A DNA stretch of 64,000 bases, from NCBI RefSeq assembly GCF_042651565.1, contig NZ_JBHSDF010000006.1; one strand, given 5' to 3'. Shown piece after piece: positions 26,596 through 36,249 of the stretch; position 1 is the first letter of the stretch, and the number at the start of each line of letters is the position of its first letter. This DNA comes from Salinispirillum marinum. Lineage in GTDB: Bacteria > Pseudomonadota > Gammaproteobacteria > Pseudomonadales > Natronospirillaceae. Made by a program: the position numbers and the translations under genes. Below the pieces are notes generated by a model, which saw only the letters and a list, made by a program, of their open reading frames with translations, was not told the DNA's origin and did no database searches.

Positions 26596-26779
26596 AATAA
26601 ATTGAGAGTTTCCGACACGCCAACGCTGTACGGCAAACCACTCTTAAGACGGGACGATACAGTACCACAACACACAGCCGTGCTCAATCGGGAGATTCAG
26701 GCTATTCGACTAATTCAACAGATGACAACAACGAAACGTGGGAAGAAAAATGGCAGGAAATAAGAAAACTGAGGAAATT

Positions 26780-26856
26780 TGGTCGGGCATAGAGGATTTG
26801 AACCTCTGACCCTCGCCACCCCATGACGATGCGCTACCAGACTGCGCTAATGCCCG
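26780..26856 (-). tRNA. tRNA-Pro (anticodon GGG)
   Basis: A 77-nt cloverleaf: acceptor CGGGCAT, D-arm TAGCGCAGTCTGGTAGCGCA, anticodon loop ATGGGGT (GGG) closed by TCGTC/GGCGA, T-loop GTTCAAATC and encoded CCA at 26780-26782. It closely resembles E. coli proL. Confidence 0.96.
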
Positions 26857-26900
26857 ACTACGCGAGGCATAATACTCTAACTAATTGAAATTTCAAGCGT

Positions 26901-27395
26901 TTATTTCTCGCCTCCGGCGAGCAGATCGAGCACATCTTCAAGCTGGTCAATCAGCTCTGATACTTCATGCCGGGCGATCGTTCTAATCGGGGGTGCGGTA
27001 CGTGGCACATTGAGATGACCAAGATCAAAGTCCGTACCAATCTCTTCGGCGGTAAGCGGTGTTGCCGTTGACTCGTCCTTTGGCTCTTCGGCGGCCGGCT
27101 GCATCGCCGTACTCAAGGACACTGGGGGTTTGCTAGGCTTCTGCTTGGTTTTGGCCTCCTGCTCCAGTTTTTGTCGGGCACCATTAATGGTAAAGCCTTC
27201 CTCATAGAGTAATGTCTGAATGGTGTTGATCAACAACACATCATCACGCTGATAATACCGTCGATTACCACGCCGCTTCACCGGGTTGAGTTGCGGAAAC
27301 TCTTGTTCCCAGTAGCGCAATACATGTGTTTTCAACCCACACAGTTCAGCGACTTCACCAATGGTGAAATAGCGTTTAGAGGGTATTTCCAACAT
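26901..27395 (-). CDS. MerR-family regulator downstream of ihfA
   Basis: A 164-residue DNA-binding protein. The N-terminal MerR helix-turn-helix runs KRYFTIGEVAELCGLKTHVL then RYWEQEF, with wing RRGNRRYYQRDDV, followed by a Lys/Thr/Glu-rich low-complexity tail. It lacks an obvious metal or drug effector domain. The start at 27395 follows the ihfA stop by one base (TAATATG); an upstream in-frame start would overlap ihfA by 41 bp. The gene conserved next to ihfA in gammaproteobacteria has no established function. Confidence 0.85.
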   Translation of the reverse strand: MLEIPSKRYFTIGEVAELCGLKTHVLRYWEQEFPQLNPVKRRGNRRYYQRDDVLLINTIQTLLYEEGFTINGARQKLEQEAKTKQKPSKPPVSLSTAMQPAAEEPKDESTATPLTAEEIGTDFDLGHLNVPRTAPPIRTIARHEVSELIDQLEDVLDLLAGGEK

Positions 27396-27396
27396 A

Positions 27397-27708
27397 TTAC
27401 TGTTCGCTCGGCGGTTCGGTTCCATCATAGGTCTCAACCTGAACCTTCAACTTTTGACCCGGCCTAAACGTCACCACCCGACGCGCTGAAATAGGAATTT
27501 CTTCGCCCGTCTTCGGGTTTCTGCCGGGTCTTTGGCGCTTGTCGCGCAAGTCAAAGTTGCCGAACCCCGACAACTTAACTTGCTCGTTATGCACCAGGCT
27601 CTCGGTGATCTCCAAAAAAAACAACTCTACCATTTCTTTGGCTTCACGCTTGTTAAGACCCAACTCTTCGTACAACCGTTCTGCCATTTCTGACTTGGTC
27701 AATGCCAT
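27397..27708 (-). CDS. ihfA: integration host factor subunit alpha
   Basis: A 103-residue HU/IHF-family DNA-bending protein, half of the IHF heterodimer. It begins MALTKSEMAERLYEELGLNK and contains FGNFDLRDKRQRPGRNPKTG with the intercalating Pro of the beta arm. It starts 2 bp after the pheT stop, so it is co-transcribed with pheST. Confidence 0.97.
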   Translation of the reverse strand: MALTKSEMAERLYEELGLNKREAKEMVELFFLEITESLVHNEQVKLSGFGNFDLRDKRQRPGRNPKTGEEIPISARRVVTFRPGQKLKVQVETYDGTEPPSEQ

Positions 27709-27710
27709 GG

Positions 27711-30086
27711 TCAGTTCCTCAGTGTTGCTCCAAAATCCTCTTGCAGGAGAGTGATGGTTTCACTCATGGCCGCCGTTAATTCATCGTCGGCCATCGGGCG
27801 CTCGGGGTGTTGCCAAGTGAGCTGTATAGCCACACTCTTTTTCTCTGAGCCCAAGCGCTCCCCTTCGTATACATCGAAAACATCCACATGAGTCATCCAC
27901 TCTCCGCCCGACCGCAGCGCTGCATCCATTAAGGATTGAACAGGCACTGACTTGTCGACCACCACCGCGATGTCACGGCGACTGAACGGGAAACGGGAAA
28001 TAGGGGTAAAAGCAGGCATCTTTCGGGTGATAACGGCCGCAAAGTCCAGCTCAAAGACAAACGCAGCTTTTTTCAAACCGAGCCACTTTTCGACTTTGGG
28101 GTGTAATCGACCAACAACCCCTACCGCATTGCCACCCAGCATGACACGAGCGCACTGCCCAGGGTGCAAGTAAGGCACATCGACCGCACGCTCCATGGTG
28201 ACTTGATGACCGGCCGAGAGCCCCAGTAAGGCTTCTACATCGCCTTTAATGTCATAAAAATCCACCATTGCTCCGGCACCCAACCAAGGCACGGCAGAGC
28301 GAGGACCATAAATTAAACCGGCCACTTTTTTGGTCTGTTCTAATTCATTCAGCTCGCCACGAAACACCAAGCCGGTCTCAAACAAACGTACCCGTTCTTG
28401 CTGACGATTCACATTGTGCTTTAAGGCACCCAACAAACCGGCAATGACCGTGGTGCGCATCACACCCAAGTCTTCCGAGATAGGATTCGCCAGCGCTAAC
28501 GCTGGAAAATTGGGCTCCAAAAGAGCCTGCAATTGGGGCTCAACGAAGCTGTAACTCACGATTTCCTGGTAACCCAACGACACCATACGCTGATTCACCA
28601 AGCGAACGCTTTGCTGGGCTTCAGGCAGCGGCGCAATCACCATGGGCGCAACGGGGTGGGACACGGGCAAATGATCGTAGCCGTAAATACGTCCCACTTC
28701 TTCTATGAGATCGGCCGTGATGCTGATATCAAACCGCCAAGAGGGCACCTGAATCGTCCAAGTATCGGCCAGACGCTCAACGCCAAAACCCAAGCCTGTA
28801 AAAATCTGCGTAATGCGATCGGCCGGGATCATCACCCCCAACGCTGCGTGGATCTGCGATTCGGTCACACTGACACTGGCTTGCATCGGCAAATCAGCCT
28901 CTGAAACCACTTCTGAGACAGGACCTGCCTGGCCACCGACGATATCCAGCAACAGAGCCGTTGCACGCTCCATCGCTTTGGCCTGCAAGGTATAATCCAC
29001 CCCACGCTCATAGCGGTGTGACGAATCAGTATGCAAACCGTACGAACGCGCACGGCCCGCAACCTGCAAGGGTGCAAAGAATGCACACTCCAAGAATATA
29101 TCGCGTGTTTCGGCACTGATGCCTGTGTTTTCACCGCCCATGATGCCCGCCATAGCGAGCGGCTGTGCTGCATCAGCAATCACCAAGGTTTCATTTCGCA
29201 AACTGACGGCTTGGCCATCCAACAACGTGAGTTGCTCGCCCTCGGTAGCCCAACGCACATGTATTTCACCCTGCAAGGTCGCCAAGTCAAAGCCGTGCAT
29301 GGGCTGACCCAATTCCAACATGACATAGTTGGTGACATCCACCACAGGATCAATACTGCGCACACCACCACGGCGTAATCGCTCGACCATCCACAAGGGA
29401 GTTGTCGCACCGGGGTTGATACCTCGAATGACACGACCCAAATAGCGTGGGCAGCCTTCGGGTGCAGAAACGCGAATGGGGAAGGTATCGTCAATCGCCG
29501 CTGCGACCGGTTCAACCACCACTTCACATACGGGAAGTTGGTTCAGAACACCGACTTCGCGGGCCAAACCAGCAATACTTAAACAATCTGCACGATTGGG
29601 CGTGAGGTCAACTTCAATACACTGATCATCCAGCTCCAAATAGCCGCGCAAATCGCTACCAACCGGTGCATCCTTTGCCAGTTCCATAATGCCATCATGG
29701 TCATCTGACAACTCCAGTTCTTTCCCGCTGCACAGCATGCCGAAGCTTTCCACATCACGCAGCTTGGCTTTCTTGATTTTAAAATTACCCGGCAACACGG
29801 CGCCAACGCGGGCAAAAGCCACTTTGATCCCGGCACGCGCATTGGGTGCACCACACACCACCTGCCAGGTATCTATGCCGTCATTCACGGCACAAACACG
29901 CAGTTTGTCGGCATTGGGGTGTTGTTCCGCCGCAATAACTTCAGCCACTACGACCCCGGAAAAGTCACCGGCTACAGGTTCTGCGCCGTCCACTTCCAGC
30001 CCGGCCATGGTGATCTGGTGCAACAGTGCAGCAGACTCGATATTAGGATTTACCCACTGTCTTAACCAGCGTTCACTTAATTTCAT
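27711..30086 (-). CDS. pheT: phenylalanyl-tRNA synthetase beta subunit
   Basis: A 791-residue subunit. The N-terminal EMAP/tRNA-binding domain (about 40-150), B3/B4 editing module (about 210-370), B5 and core, and a C-terminal FDX-ACB anticodon-binding domain (FPFSRRDIAVVVD onward). It acts as an alpha2-beta2 tetramer with PheS, encoded 25 bp upstream. Confidence 0.98.
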   Translation of the reverse strand: MKLSERWLRQWVNPNIESAALLHQITMAGLEVDGAEPVAGDFSGVVVAEVIAAEQHPNADKLRVCAVNDGIDTWQVVCGAPNARAGIKVAFARVGAVLPGNFKIKKAKLRDVESFGMLCSGKELELSDDHDGIMELAKDAPVGSDLRGYLELDDQCIEVDLTPNRADCLSIAGLAREVGVLNQLPVCEVVVEPVAAAIDDTFPIRVSAPEGCPRYLGRVIRGINPGATTPLWMVERLRRGGVRSIDPVVDVTNYVMLELGQPMHGFDLATLQGEIHVRWATEGEQLTLLDGQAVSLRNETLVIADAAQPLAMAGIMGGENTGISAETRDIFLECAFFAPLQVAGRARSYGLHTDSSHRYERGVDYTLQAKAMERATALLLDIVGGQAGPVSEVVSEADLPMQASVSVTESQIHAALGVMIPADRITQIFTGLGFGVERLADTWTIQVPSWRFDISITADLIEEVGRIYGYDHLPVSHPVAPMVIAPLPEAQQSVRLVNQRMVSLGYQEIVSYSFVEPQLQALLEPNFPALALANPISEDLGVMRTTVIAGLLGALKHNVNRQQERVRLFETGLVFRGELNELEQTKKVAGLIYGPRSAVPWLGAGAMVDFYDIKGDVEALLGLSAGHQVTMERAVDVPYLHPGQCARVMLGGNAVGVVGRLHPKVEKWLGLKKAAFVFELDFAAVITRKMPAFTPISRFPFSRRDIAVVVDKSVPVQSLMDAALRSGGEWMTHVDVFDVYEGERLGSEKKSVAIQLTWQHPERPMADDELTAAMSETITLLQEDFGATLRN

Positions 30087-30111
30087 GATGACTTACTTAA
30101 TTCGTTGTCCA

Positions 30112-31128
30112 TTACTTAAATTGCGCCAGGAACTTCAGATCATTCTCAAAGAACATGCGCAAATCGTTCACCCCATAGCGCAACATCGCCAAGCGTTCAA
30201 CACCCATGCCAAACGCAAAGCCTTGATACTTCTCGGCATCGATACCGGCATAACGCAGCACTTCAGGGTGTACCATGCCGCAGCCCATAACCTCTAACCA
30301 GCCGGTGTGACTGCATACCCGGCAACCTTTACCGCCACAATGCACACACGCCATATCGACTTCTGCCGACGGCTCCGTGAACGGAAAATAACTGGGGCGG
30401 AAACGCACGGCTAGGTCTTGCTCAAAAAACTCGCGCAAAAATGATATGACCGTACCCTTCAAGTTCGCAAAACTGACTCGCTCATCCACCAACAACCCTT
30501 CCATTTGATGGAACATCGGGGTGTGAGTTAAGTCCGAGTCACAGCGATACACACGCCCAGGGCAGACAATACGAACAGGCGGCTCTTGAGCACTCATTAC
30601 GCGCACCTGTACCGGTGACGTGTGGGTACGCAATAAACGGGTTGCATCGAAATAAAAGGTATCGTGCATTGCCCGCGCGGGATGGTGCGAAGGAATATTT
30701 AACGCTTCAAAGTTATGGTAGTCGTCTTCGACTTCAGGACCTTCCGCAACGCTGTAACCCATGCGGGTAAAGAAATCCGTCATGCGTTCTACGGTGCGCG
30801 TTACCGGATGCAGACCACCCTGCCCTTGCTGGCGACCAGGCAAGGTAATATCAACGGTTTCATGCGCTAACTTGTGCGCCAGCTCGGCATCTTCCAAAGC
30901 CGCTTTGCGTGCATTTAAGGCATCTGAAACCTGCTCTTTGGCCGCATTGATTAATGCACCGGCCGCCGGACGTTCTTCCGGTGATAATGCACCCAGTTGT
31001 TTAAGTTGAGCGGTTATCTCACCTTTCTTTCCCAACTTACGCACCCGCAATTCTTCCAGTTCGGCGGGTGATTCCGTGGCAGCAATAATTTTTAGCGTCT
31101 CTGCCACCAAGGTGTCCAGATTTTCCAT
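30112..31128 (-). CDS. pheS: phenylalanyl-tRNA synthetase alpha subunit
   Basis: About 338 residues. An N-terminal coiled-coil arm is followed by the class II core with GLHPVTRTVERM, DDYHNFEALNIP, HTPMFHQMEGL and GFAFGMGVERLAMLRYG. An insertion CVHCGGKGCRVC, absent from E. coli PheS, forms a CxxC...CxxC zinc-like motif seen in many other bacterial PheS. The start at 31128 or the ATG five codons upstream (31143) cannot be separated. First gene of pheST-ihfA; the usual upstream rplT is not next to it. Confidence 0.97.
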   Translation of the reverse strand: MENLDTLVAETLKIIAATESPAELEELRVRKLGKKGEITAQLKQLGALSPEERPAAGALINAAKEQVSDALNARKAALEDAELAHKLAHETVDITLPGRQQGQGGLHPVTRTVERMTDFFTRMGYSVAEGPEVEDDYHNFEALNIPSHHPARAMHDTFYFDATRLLRTHTSPVQVRVMSAQEPPVRIVCPGRVYRCDSDLTHTPMFHQMEGLLVDERVSFANLKGTVISFLREFFEQDLAVRFRPSYFPFTEPSAEVDMACVHCGGKGCRVCSHTGWLEVMGCGMVHPEVLRYAGIDAEKYQGFAFGMGVERLAMLRYGVNDLRMFFENDLKFLAQFK

Positions 31129-31160
31129 GGATGTCTCAATCATTGGTTTTCGATAGGGTT

Positions 31161-31188
31161 ACTATAGGGAAGTTGATCAAATAAGCAA
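31161..31188 (-). promoter_or_regulatory. candidate sigma-70 promoter of pheST-ihfA
   Basis: On the minus strand TTGCTT (31183-31188) and TATAGT (31161-31166) are spaced 16 bp, about 33 bp upstream of the first possible pheS start. Confidence 0.5.
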
Positions 31189-31333
31189 CTGAATTCTAAG
31201 GGGTTTTTACAATTATGATGAAAAAATGCACAACGTTTTCCGTCTATTTTATCGTTCAAGATACGACAAATGCATGACACCATAAACCGCAGCCGTTACC
31301 CTTTGCATTCGGTTTAAGCGAGCACGAGATGGC

Positions 31334-32140
31334 ATGATAAACGATGTAATAGACATTGCTTTGGAAGCGGGCGACGCCATTTTGGCGATTTATCATCATG
31401 ATTTCGACGTTGACCAAAAATCGGACAATACACCGGTCACTGCAGCCGATCTGGCCGCCAACCACCATATCGTTGAACGCTTAACGGCCCTGACGCCCGG
31501 CATGCCGATCCTCACCGAAGAGTCTGCGCTCGCCCCTTGGTCCGAACGTCAACATTGGTCACGTTATTGGCTGGTAGACCCACTTGACGGCACCAAGGAA
31601 TTCGTCAAACGCAATGGTGATTTTACCGTGAACATTGCACTCGTAGACGCCCATGAGGCCGTCCTAGGTGTGGTGTTCGCCCCGGCGCGGCAAGAGCTCT
31701 GGTATGCTGTTGCCGGTCAGGGTGCTTTTTACCGTCGTACAACCGATCTGGCTAATCCCATCGAGCTGAAGACCTGCTCAGTACCCGACCAGGACCAACC
31801 CTGGCTTGCGCTGGGCAGCCGGTCTTTTCACGAAGATATCGTGCAAGCATTCTTAAATGACTTAGGGCCGCATACGTTAGCGCCCGTGGGCAGTGCCATC
31901 AAAACCTGCATGATTGCCGCAGGGCAAGCACATATCTATCCTCGCCTTGGCTTAACGTCAGAATGGGATACGGCGGCATCACAAGTCATCATTGAACAGG
32001 CAGGCGGCCTTCTGATCAACGCCGAAACCGGCCTGCGACTGCAGTACAACACCAAAGAATCTTTACTAAACCCATGGTTTGTGGCGGCCTGCGCGGACGA
32101 CCCACGCTGGCGCCACAGTCTCAGTCGTATTAAGCGTTAA
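31334..32140 (+). CDS. cysQ: 3'(2'),5'-bisphosphate nucleotidase CysQ
   Basis: A 268-residue Mg-dependent phosphatase of the inositol monophosphatase fold that removes PAP from sulfate assimilation. Motifs: LTEESA (metal), WLVDPLDGTKEFVKRNGDF (metal and catalytic), and SEWDTAASQVIIEQAGG near the C-terminus. Divergent from pheS; its stop overlaps the stop of the convergent ComEA-like gene by 4 bp. Confidence 0.95.
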   Translation: MINDVIDIALEAGDAILAIYHHDFDVDQKSDNTPVTAADLAANHHIVERLTALTPGMPILTEESALAPWSERQHWSRYWLVDPLDGTKEFVKRNGDFTVNIALVDAHEAVLGVVFAPARQELWYAVAGQGAFYRRTTDLANPIELKTCSVPDQDQPWLALGSRSFHEDIVQAFLNDLGPHTLAPVGSAIKTCMIAAGQAHIYPRLGLTSEWDTAASQVIIEQAGGLLINAETGLRLQYNTKESLLNPWFVAACADDPRWRHSLSRIKR

Positions 32141-32466
32141 AGCACTTCTTCACCGAGGTGCAGTTGATGACGAATGTTGGCGAGCGTGCGTTCGCCGATG
32201 CCGCGAATGTTTAACAATTCGTCCACGGTTAGAAACGGGCCATGTTCTTCTCGATAGGCCACAATGGCATCGGCCCGTGCTGGCCCAATGCCCTGCAGAA
32301 CGGTGGCCATTTTTTCGGCATCATCCAGATTGATGTTGACCATGACGATCAATTCATCATGCGTTTCATTGAGCACTTGCTCGGGAGTTTCTGCTTGCGC
32401 AATCGCAGCGAAGCCGAGCAAACAAGCGAATATAAAACGAATCGACAGCGTATTGACGTGTTTCAT
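32137..32466 (-). CDS. ComEA-like helix-hairpin-helix protein
   Basis: A 109-residue exported protein. Signal peptide about 1-25 (ends AIAQA), then an acidic linker and a ComEA-type double helix-hairpin-helix domain (VNINLDDAEKMATVLQGIG, LLNIRGIGERTLANIR). Short ComEA proteins bind DNA in the periplasm and may aid uptake or transformation; many have no tested role. Convergent with cysQ. The 267-bp gap up to pyrB holds no gene, only a small hairpin (GCTCGT/ACGAGC at 32545-32562). Confidence 0.85.
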   Translation of the reverse strand: MKHVNTLSIRFIFACLLGFAAIAQAETPEQVLNETHDELIVMVNINLDDAEKMATVLQGIGPARADAIVAYREEHGPFLTVDELLNIRGIGERTLANIRHQLHLGEEVL

Positions 32467-32733
32467 AAATCATTTCCTTTTTTAATTACGATGATGGGGC
32501 GGAGCGTCATCGTGACCGACTGCTTCCCTGATCCCTGCTCCTCGGCTCGTTGTTTGACGAGCTTGGCGTGGACTATGGCAAAAAATACTCGACCTAACAA
32601 CTTGCCCTTAGGTTTAAGTTAACCCTGGGTATAGCTGTTGTCGTCGCGTTGGTGCGTTGCTTGCCAGGGTTGCACTCAGGTAACATTGGACTCGCTCTAT
32701 TTGATGTGACCTACGCCCTACCGGACCCTAATC

Positions 32734-33654
32734 ATGGCCAATATGCTCTTTCAGCGCGATATCGTCTCCATCACCGACTTGGACAAGTCAACCCTTGAAC
32801 TGATCGTGAAAACCGCCGAAGCGATAAAGCAAGGAAACTACAAACCCTGGCTGAAAGACAAAGTATTAGCGAGTTGCTTTTTTGAAGCGTCCACCCGCAC
32901 CCGCTTGTCCTTTGAAACGGCGGTGCATCGTTTGGGGGGCCAATTGATTGGGTTTTCGGATGGCAGCAACACCTCCGCCAAAAAAGGGGAAACCCTTGCC
33001 GATACCATCCGCATGATCGCGTCCTATACCGACGCCATCATCATGCGCCACCCGCAAGAAGGTGCCGCCCGCCTCGCCAGTGAGTTTTCTGATGTGCCGG
33101 TGATTAACGGTGGCGATGGAGCGAACCAGCACCCCACGCAAACCCTGCTCGACCTGTTCACACTGTATGAATGCCAGGACCGTCTTGAGGGGTTGAATAT
33201 CGCGTTTGTCGGCGACCTGAAATACGGTCGCACCGTGCACTCGCTCGCCCAAGCCTGCGCGCACTTTGGCGCGCGTTACTATTTTATTTCCCCGGATGCG
33301 CTGGCAATGCCAGAATATCTGCTCGACGATCTATCGCGCCAAGGCGTCTATTACGAGCGCGCCGCCAACATTGAATCCATCATTCCCGAGGTCGACGTGA
33401 TCTATATGACCCGGGTACAAAAAGAACGCTTCGATCCGACAGAGTACATGCACATCGCGTCGCAGTACGTTCTCAATGCCGCCATGCTCAATTCCGCGCA
33501 ACCGCATCTACGAGTCCTACATCCGCTGCCCCGAGTAAATGAAATTGATGTATCGGTCGATACGACACCCCACGCTTACTATTTTCAACAAGCGGAAAAT
33601 GGCGTTTATGCCCGCATGGCCCTGTTGGCGTTAATTCTGAACGAAACCCTTTAA
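32734..33654 (+). CDS. pyrB: aspartate carbamoyltransferase catalytic subunit
   Basis: A 306-residue enzyme of pyrimidine synthesis. Carbamoyl-phosphate motif FFEASTRTRLSFE, the SAKKGETLADT loop, NGGDGANQHPTQTLLDL and HPLPRVNEI are all present. It is followed 21 bp later by pyrI, so it forms the enteric/Vibrio-type allosteric holoenzyme rather than the pseudomonad PyrB-PyrC' type. Confidence 0.98.
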   Translation: MANMLFQRDIVSITDLDKSTLELIVKTAEAIKQGNYKPWLKDKVLASCFFEASTRTRLSFETAVHRLGGQLIGFSDGSNTSAKKGETLADTIRMIASYTDAIIMRHPQEGAARLASEFSDVPVINGGDGANQHPTQTLLDLFTLYECQDRLEGLNIAFVGDLKYGRTVHSLAQACAHFGARYYFISPDALAMPEYLLDDLSRQGVYYERAANIESIIPEVDVIYMTRVQKERFDPTEYMHIASQYVLNAAMLNSAQPHLRVLHPLPRVNEIDVSVDTTPHAYYFQQAENGVYARMALLALILNETL

Positions 33655-33675
33655 GGAATGGATGAGAACCCCACC

Positions 33676-34128
33676 ATGACTGACCATAAGTTACAGGTAG
33701 AAGCCATTCAACGCGGTACGGTGATTGACCATATCCCGCAGGGCAACGGCATTAAAATTGTGCACCGTATTCAAAAACTGGCCCCGCATGTACGACTGAC
33801 GGTTGGTTTAAATCTGCCCAGTAAAGACATGGGGCAGAAAGACTTAGTGAAGGTCGACGACTGGCTATTTACCGAACAACAAGCCTATGAGTTAGCCCTG
33901 TTCGCCCCGGATGCCACCATCAATGTGATTGATCACTACGATGTGGTGAACAAATACAAAATGTCGTTGCCAGAACACCTAATTGGCGTGTTGACCTGCC
34001 TCAACAGCAACTGCATTTCGCACAATGAGCCCGTGCAGTCACACTTTAAGGTGTTCCAACACGGCGACCATGTACAACTGAAATGCCATTACTGTGAACG
34101 TACCTTTAGTGACAGCTTGTTTGCTTAA
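33676..34128 (+). CDS. pyrI: aspartate carbamoyltransferase regulatory subunit
   Basis: A 150-residue subunit that binds CTP/ATP and gives ATCase its allostery. It starts MTDHKLQVEAIQRGTVIDHI, and its C-terminal zinc domain has CLNSNCISHNEP and CHYCERTF, the four Cys ligands. The start at 33676 matches the family; an upstream ATG at 33658 sits directly against AAGGA and is too close to be used efficiently. Confidence 0.98.
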   Translation: MTDHKLQVEAIQRGTVIDHIPQGNGIKIVHRIQKLAPHVRLTVGLNLPSKDMGQKDLVKVDDWLFTEQQAYELALFAPDATINVIDHYDVVNKYKMSLPEHLIGVLTCLNSNCISHNEPVQSHFKVFQHGDHVQLKCHYCERTFSDSLFA

Positions 34129-34140
34129 GGAAGCTCTGCA

Positions 34141-36189
34141 CTAAAGCCTGATAATGGCGATCGCGTCGTTCAATTGGCGCGCAATGCTGTTCAGTTCATT
34201 GGCCCTTTCCGAGGTGGATTCAAAACGCGCTGCCAGCTCGGTGCCTTGATCGTTAATGCCATTGGTGCGCCGACTAATCTCTTCACTGGTCGCCTGTTGC
34301 TGTTCGGTTGACGCCGAAACTTGCAGGTTCAATTCCGATAGTCGGGTGACCGACTGCAAATAGCCTTCGAACATCTCATGTATGCGCTGAACACGGCCCG
34401 AAACCTCTGCAACGTTATGTTCGCTGGCTTGAATCGAGTTCACCGCGTCTGTTGAACCGGTCATCACCCGGTCAATTTTCTCGCGGATTTCTTGCGTACT
34501 CTGTTGTGTGCGGCTCGCCAGCGTGCGAACCTCATCCGCTACCACGGCAAAACCTCGCCCCTGCTCGCCCGCACGCGCGGCCTCTATGGCAGCGTTCAGG
34601 GCAAGCAAATTGGTTTGTTCCGCAATTTTTTGGATGACCTCCAAGATATCTTCAATACTCAACACATCTTCGTTCAGCCGCGTGATCACCTGTGCTGCTG
34701 AACGCATGGTGTCCGTCAGCTTATCAGATGACGTGACGGTCGCTTCAATCGACTGTTCAATCTCGTGTGCCGTACCCTCACTTTTGTTCATTTCGTCTGC
34801 AGCACTGCGAGTATTGTGCGCCACCTCACGAATACTGGCCGACATTTCGGTCAATCCGGTAGCAATAGACCCCAGATCCTGACTCTGCACATTTAAGGTA
34901 TCACGCGTAATGTCCGTATCTTCCGCCGTACTTTGTGAAACTTCATTGATGCGTTCACTCACATCGGACACCCGCGTAACGATGCCTTTGAAATCATCGA
35001 CCATAGTTTCAGTCGCGACAAATATTTCACCAATCTCATCTTTGCCGTACTGACCGACACTGGCTTTGAAGTCGCCTTCGCCGACGCGTTTCATGTAGTG
35101 ACTCAAACGTCGGATGGGTTTGCGAATACTACGAATCACCAACCAGGAAACAATAATGCAGAGGGCGATGATTGCCGCCGTCAACGCCACAATGATGGTG
35201 CGGGAAACGGCGACGTTTGCCACGGCTTCCTGCGCGATTTGATTGACGCCCGTATCCAACAGCGTCGAAATGTTCTGCAACGATTGCGCCGAGAGCGCCA
35301 GATTTTCCTGCGCGGCTTCAATTCGACCGGGCAAGTTATTCCGTATTTCGACAAATAAATTCTTTTGCTGGGCAATCAGCCCCTCGTTGGACACCGTTAG
35401 GTCGTTTAGCTCGCGAAAGAAGGGCTCCAATTCCGAGTAATAGGCGTCAAAGGCGGCATCTGCATCGGCTTGATCGAGAATATCAAAGGTCAATCGGGCA
35501 ACCCCATCGATGTTATCGCGCAACTGCGTCTGTAAATCCTCAATCACAGCCATACTATCAGCCAAGGAGACATTGATCGCCATCAGGATGGAACTGTCGA
35601 GCAAGCCATAAATCTGATAGGCCATCGCCTGCGCGGACGGCACGGTAATGTCGTCTCGATAGTTGGCAAACACCGGCGCTGCCCGGTTTCGAAGGTCTTG
35701 TAACTGGAGTCGCAATTCGTTGATCCTTTGCTCGCGCTCTAACGACCGTTGGTGAGTCTCCATATTGGTCTGAATTAACCCGATTTGTTCACTCGCCACG
35801 GTGAACGCCTGCTCCAGCTGTGCGGTTTGATCGCCCAAAGACGACAGCAACAGATCATTGGTGCCCAAACGGTCAACCAGTGCATTGAACTGCTCGACGT
35901 TTTGCGACATCTCATCTTCGATGATTGTCAGTTGTTCGCCTGCTCTGCTGTTGTAATGCTCGGCCGCCGCCGTACTGATCTGCAACAAGGCTATACGCGC
36001 TTCGGCCAAACTGGCCTTAGCCGGAATAGCGGCCTTGACCAGTCCGTCCAAGCCGGCATTAATACGGGTAAGGCCCATGAGGCTGGCGACGGAAATCGCC
36101 ATGACCCCAATCCCCAGCAAACTAAAGCCATAGGTCAAACGTTTAGCAATGGTGAGCCGAGCCCAGTTTTGCCATTGAATGCTCGCCAT
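34141..36189 (-). CDS. methyl-accepting chemotaxis protein, large helical sensor
   Basis: A 682-residue transmembrane chemoreceptor. TM1 at about 18-40, an all-helical periplasmic domain of about 290 residues (40-330), TM2 at about 332-355, HAMP at about 356-410, then a cytoplasmic coiled coil with the CheA/CheW-binding hairpin QTNLLALNAAIEAARAGEQG. The size and helical character fit a helical-bimodular-type sensor, but the ligand is unknown. No C-terminal CheR pentapeptide is seen. It converges on pyrI with 12 bp between stops. Confidence 0.92.
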   Translation of the reverse strand: MASIQWQNWARLTIAKRLTYGFSLLGIGVMAISVASLMGLTRINAGLDGLVKAAIPAKASLAEARIALLQISTAAAEHYNSRAGEQLTIIEDEMSQNVEQFNALVDRLGTNDLLLSSLGDQTAQLEQAFTVASEQIGLIQTNMETHQRSLEREQRINELRLQLQDLRNRAAPVFANYRDDITVPSAQAMAYQIYGLLDSSILMAINVSLADSMAVIEDLQTQLRDNIDGVARLTFDILDQADADAAFDAYYSELEPFFRELNDLTVSNEGLIAQQKNLFVEIRNNLPGRIEAAQENLALSAQSLQNISTLLDTGVNQIAQEAVANVAVSRTIIVALTAAIIALCIIVSWLVIRSIRKPIRRLSHYMKRVGEGDFKASVGQYGKDEIGEIFVATETMVDDFKGIVTRVSDVSERINEVSQSTAEDTDITRDTLNVQSQDLGSIATGLTEMSASIREVAHNTRSAADEMNKSEGTAHEIEQSIEATVTSSDKLTDTMRSAAQVITRLNEDVLSIEDILEVIQKIAEQTNLLALNAAIEAARAGEQGRGFAVVADEVRTLASRTQQSTQEIREKIDRVMTGSTDAVNSIQASEHNVAEVSGRVQRIHEMFEGYLQSVTRLSELNLQVSASTEQQQATSEEISRRTNGINDQGTELAARFESTSERANELNSIARQLNDAIAIIRL

Positions 36190-36249
36190 AGGACAACCTC
36201 GAACATTTTAAGGTGACTTTGTTTTTATTTTTATTTTTTGCGTCGACGA

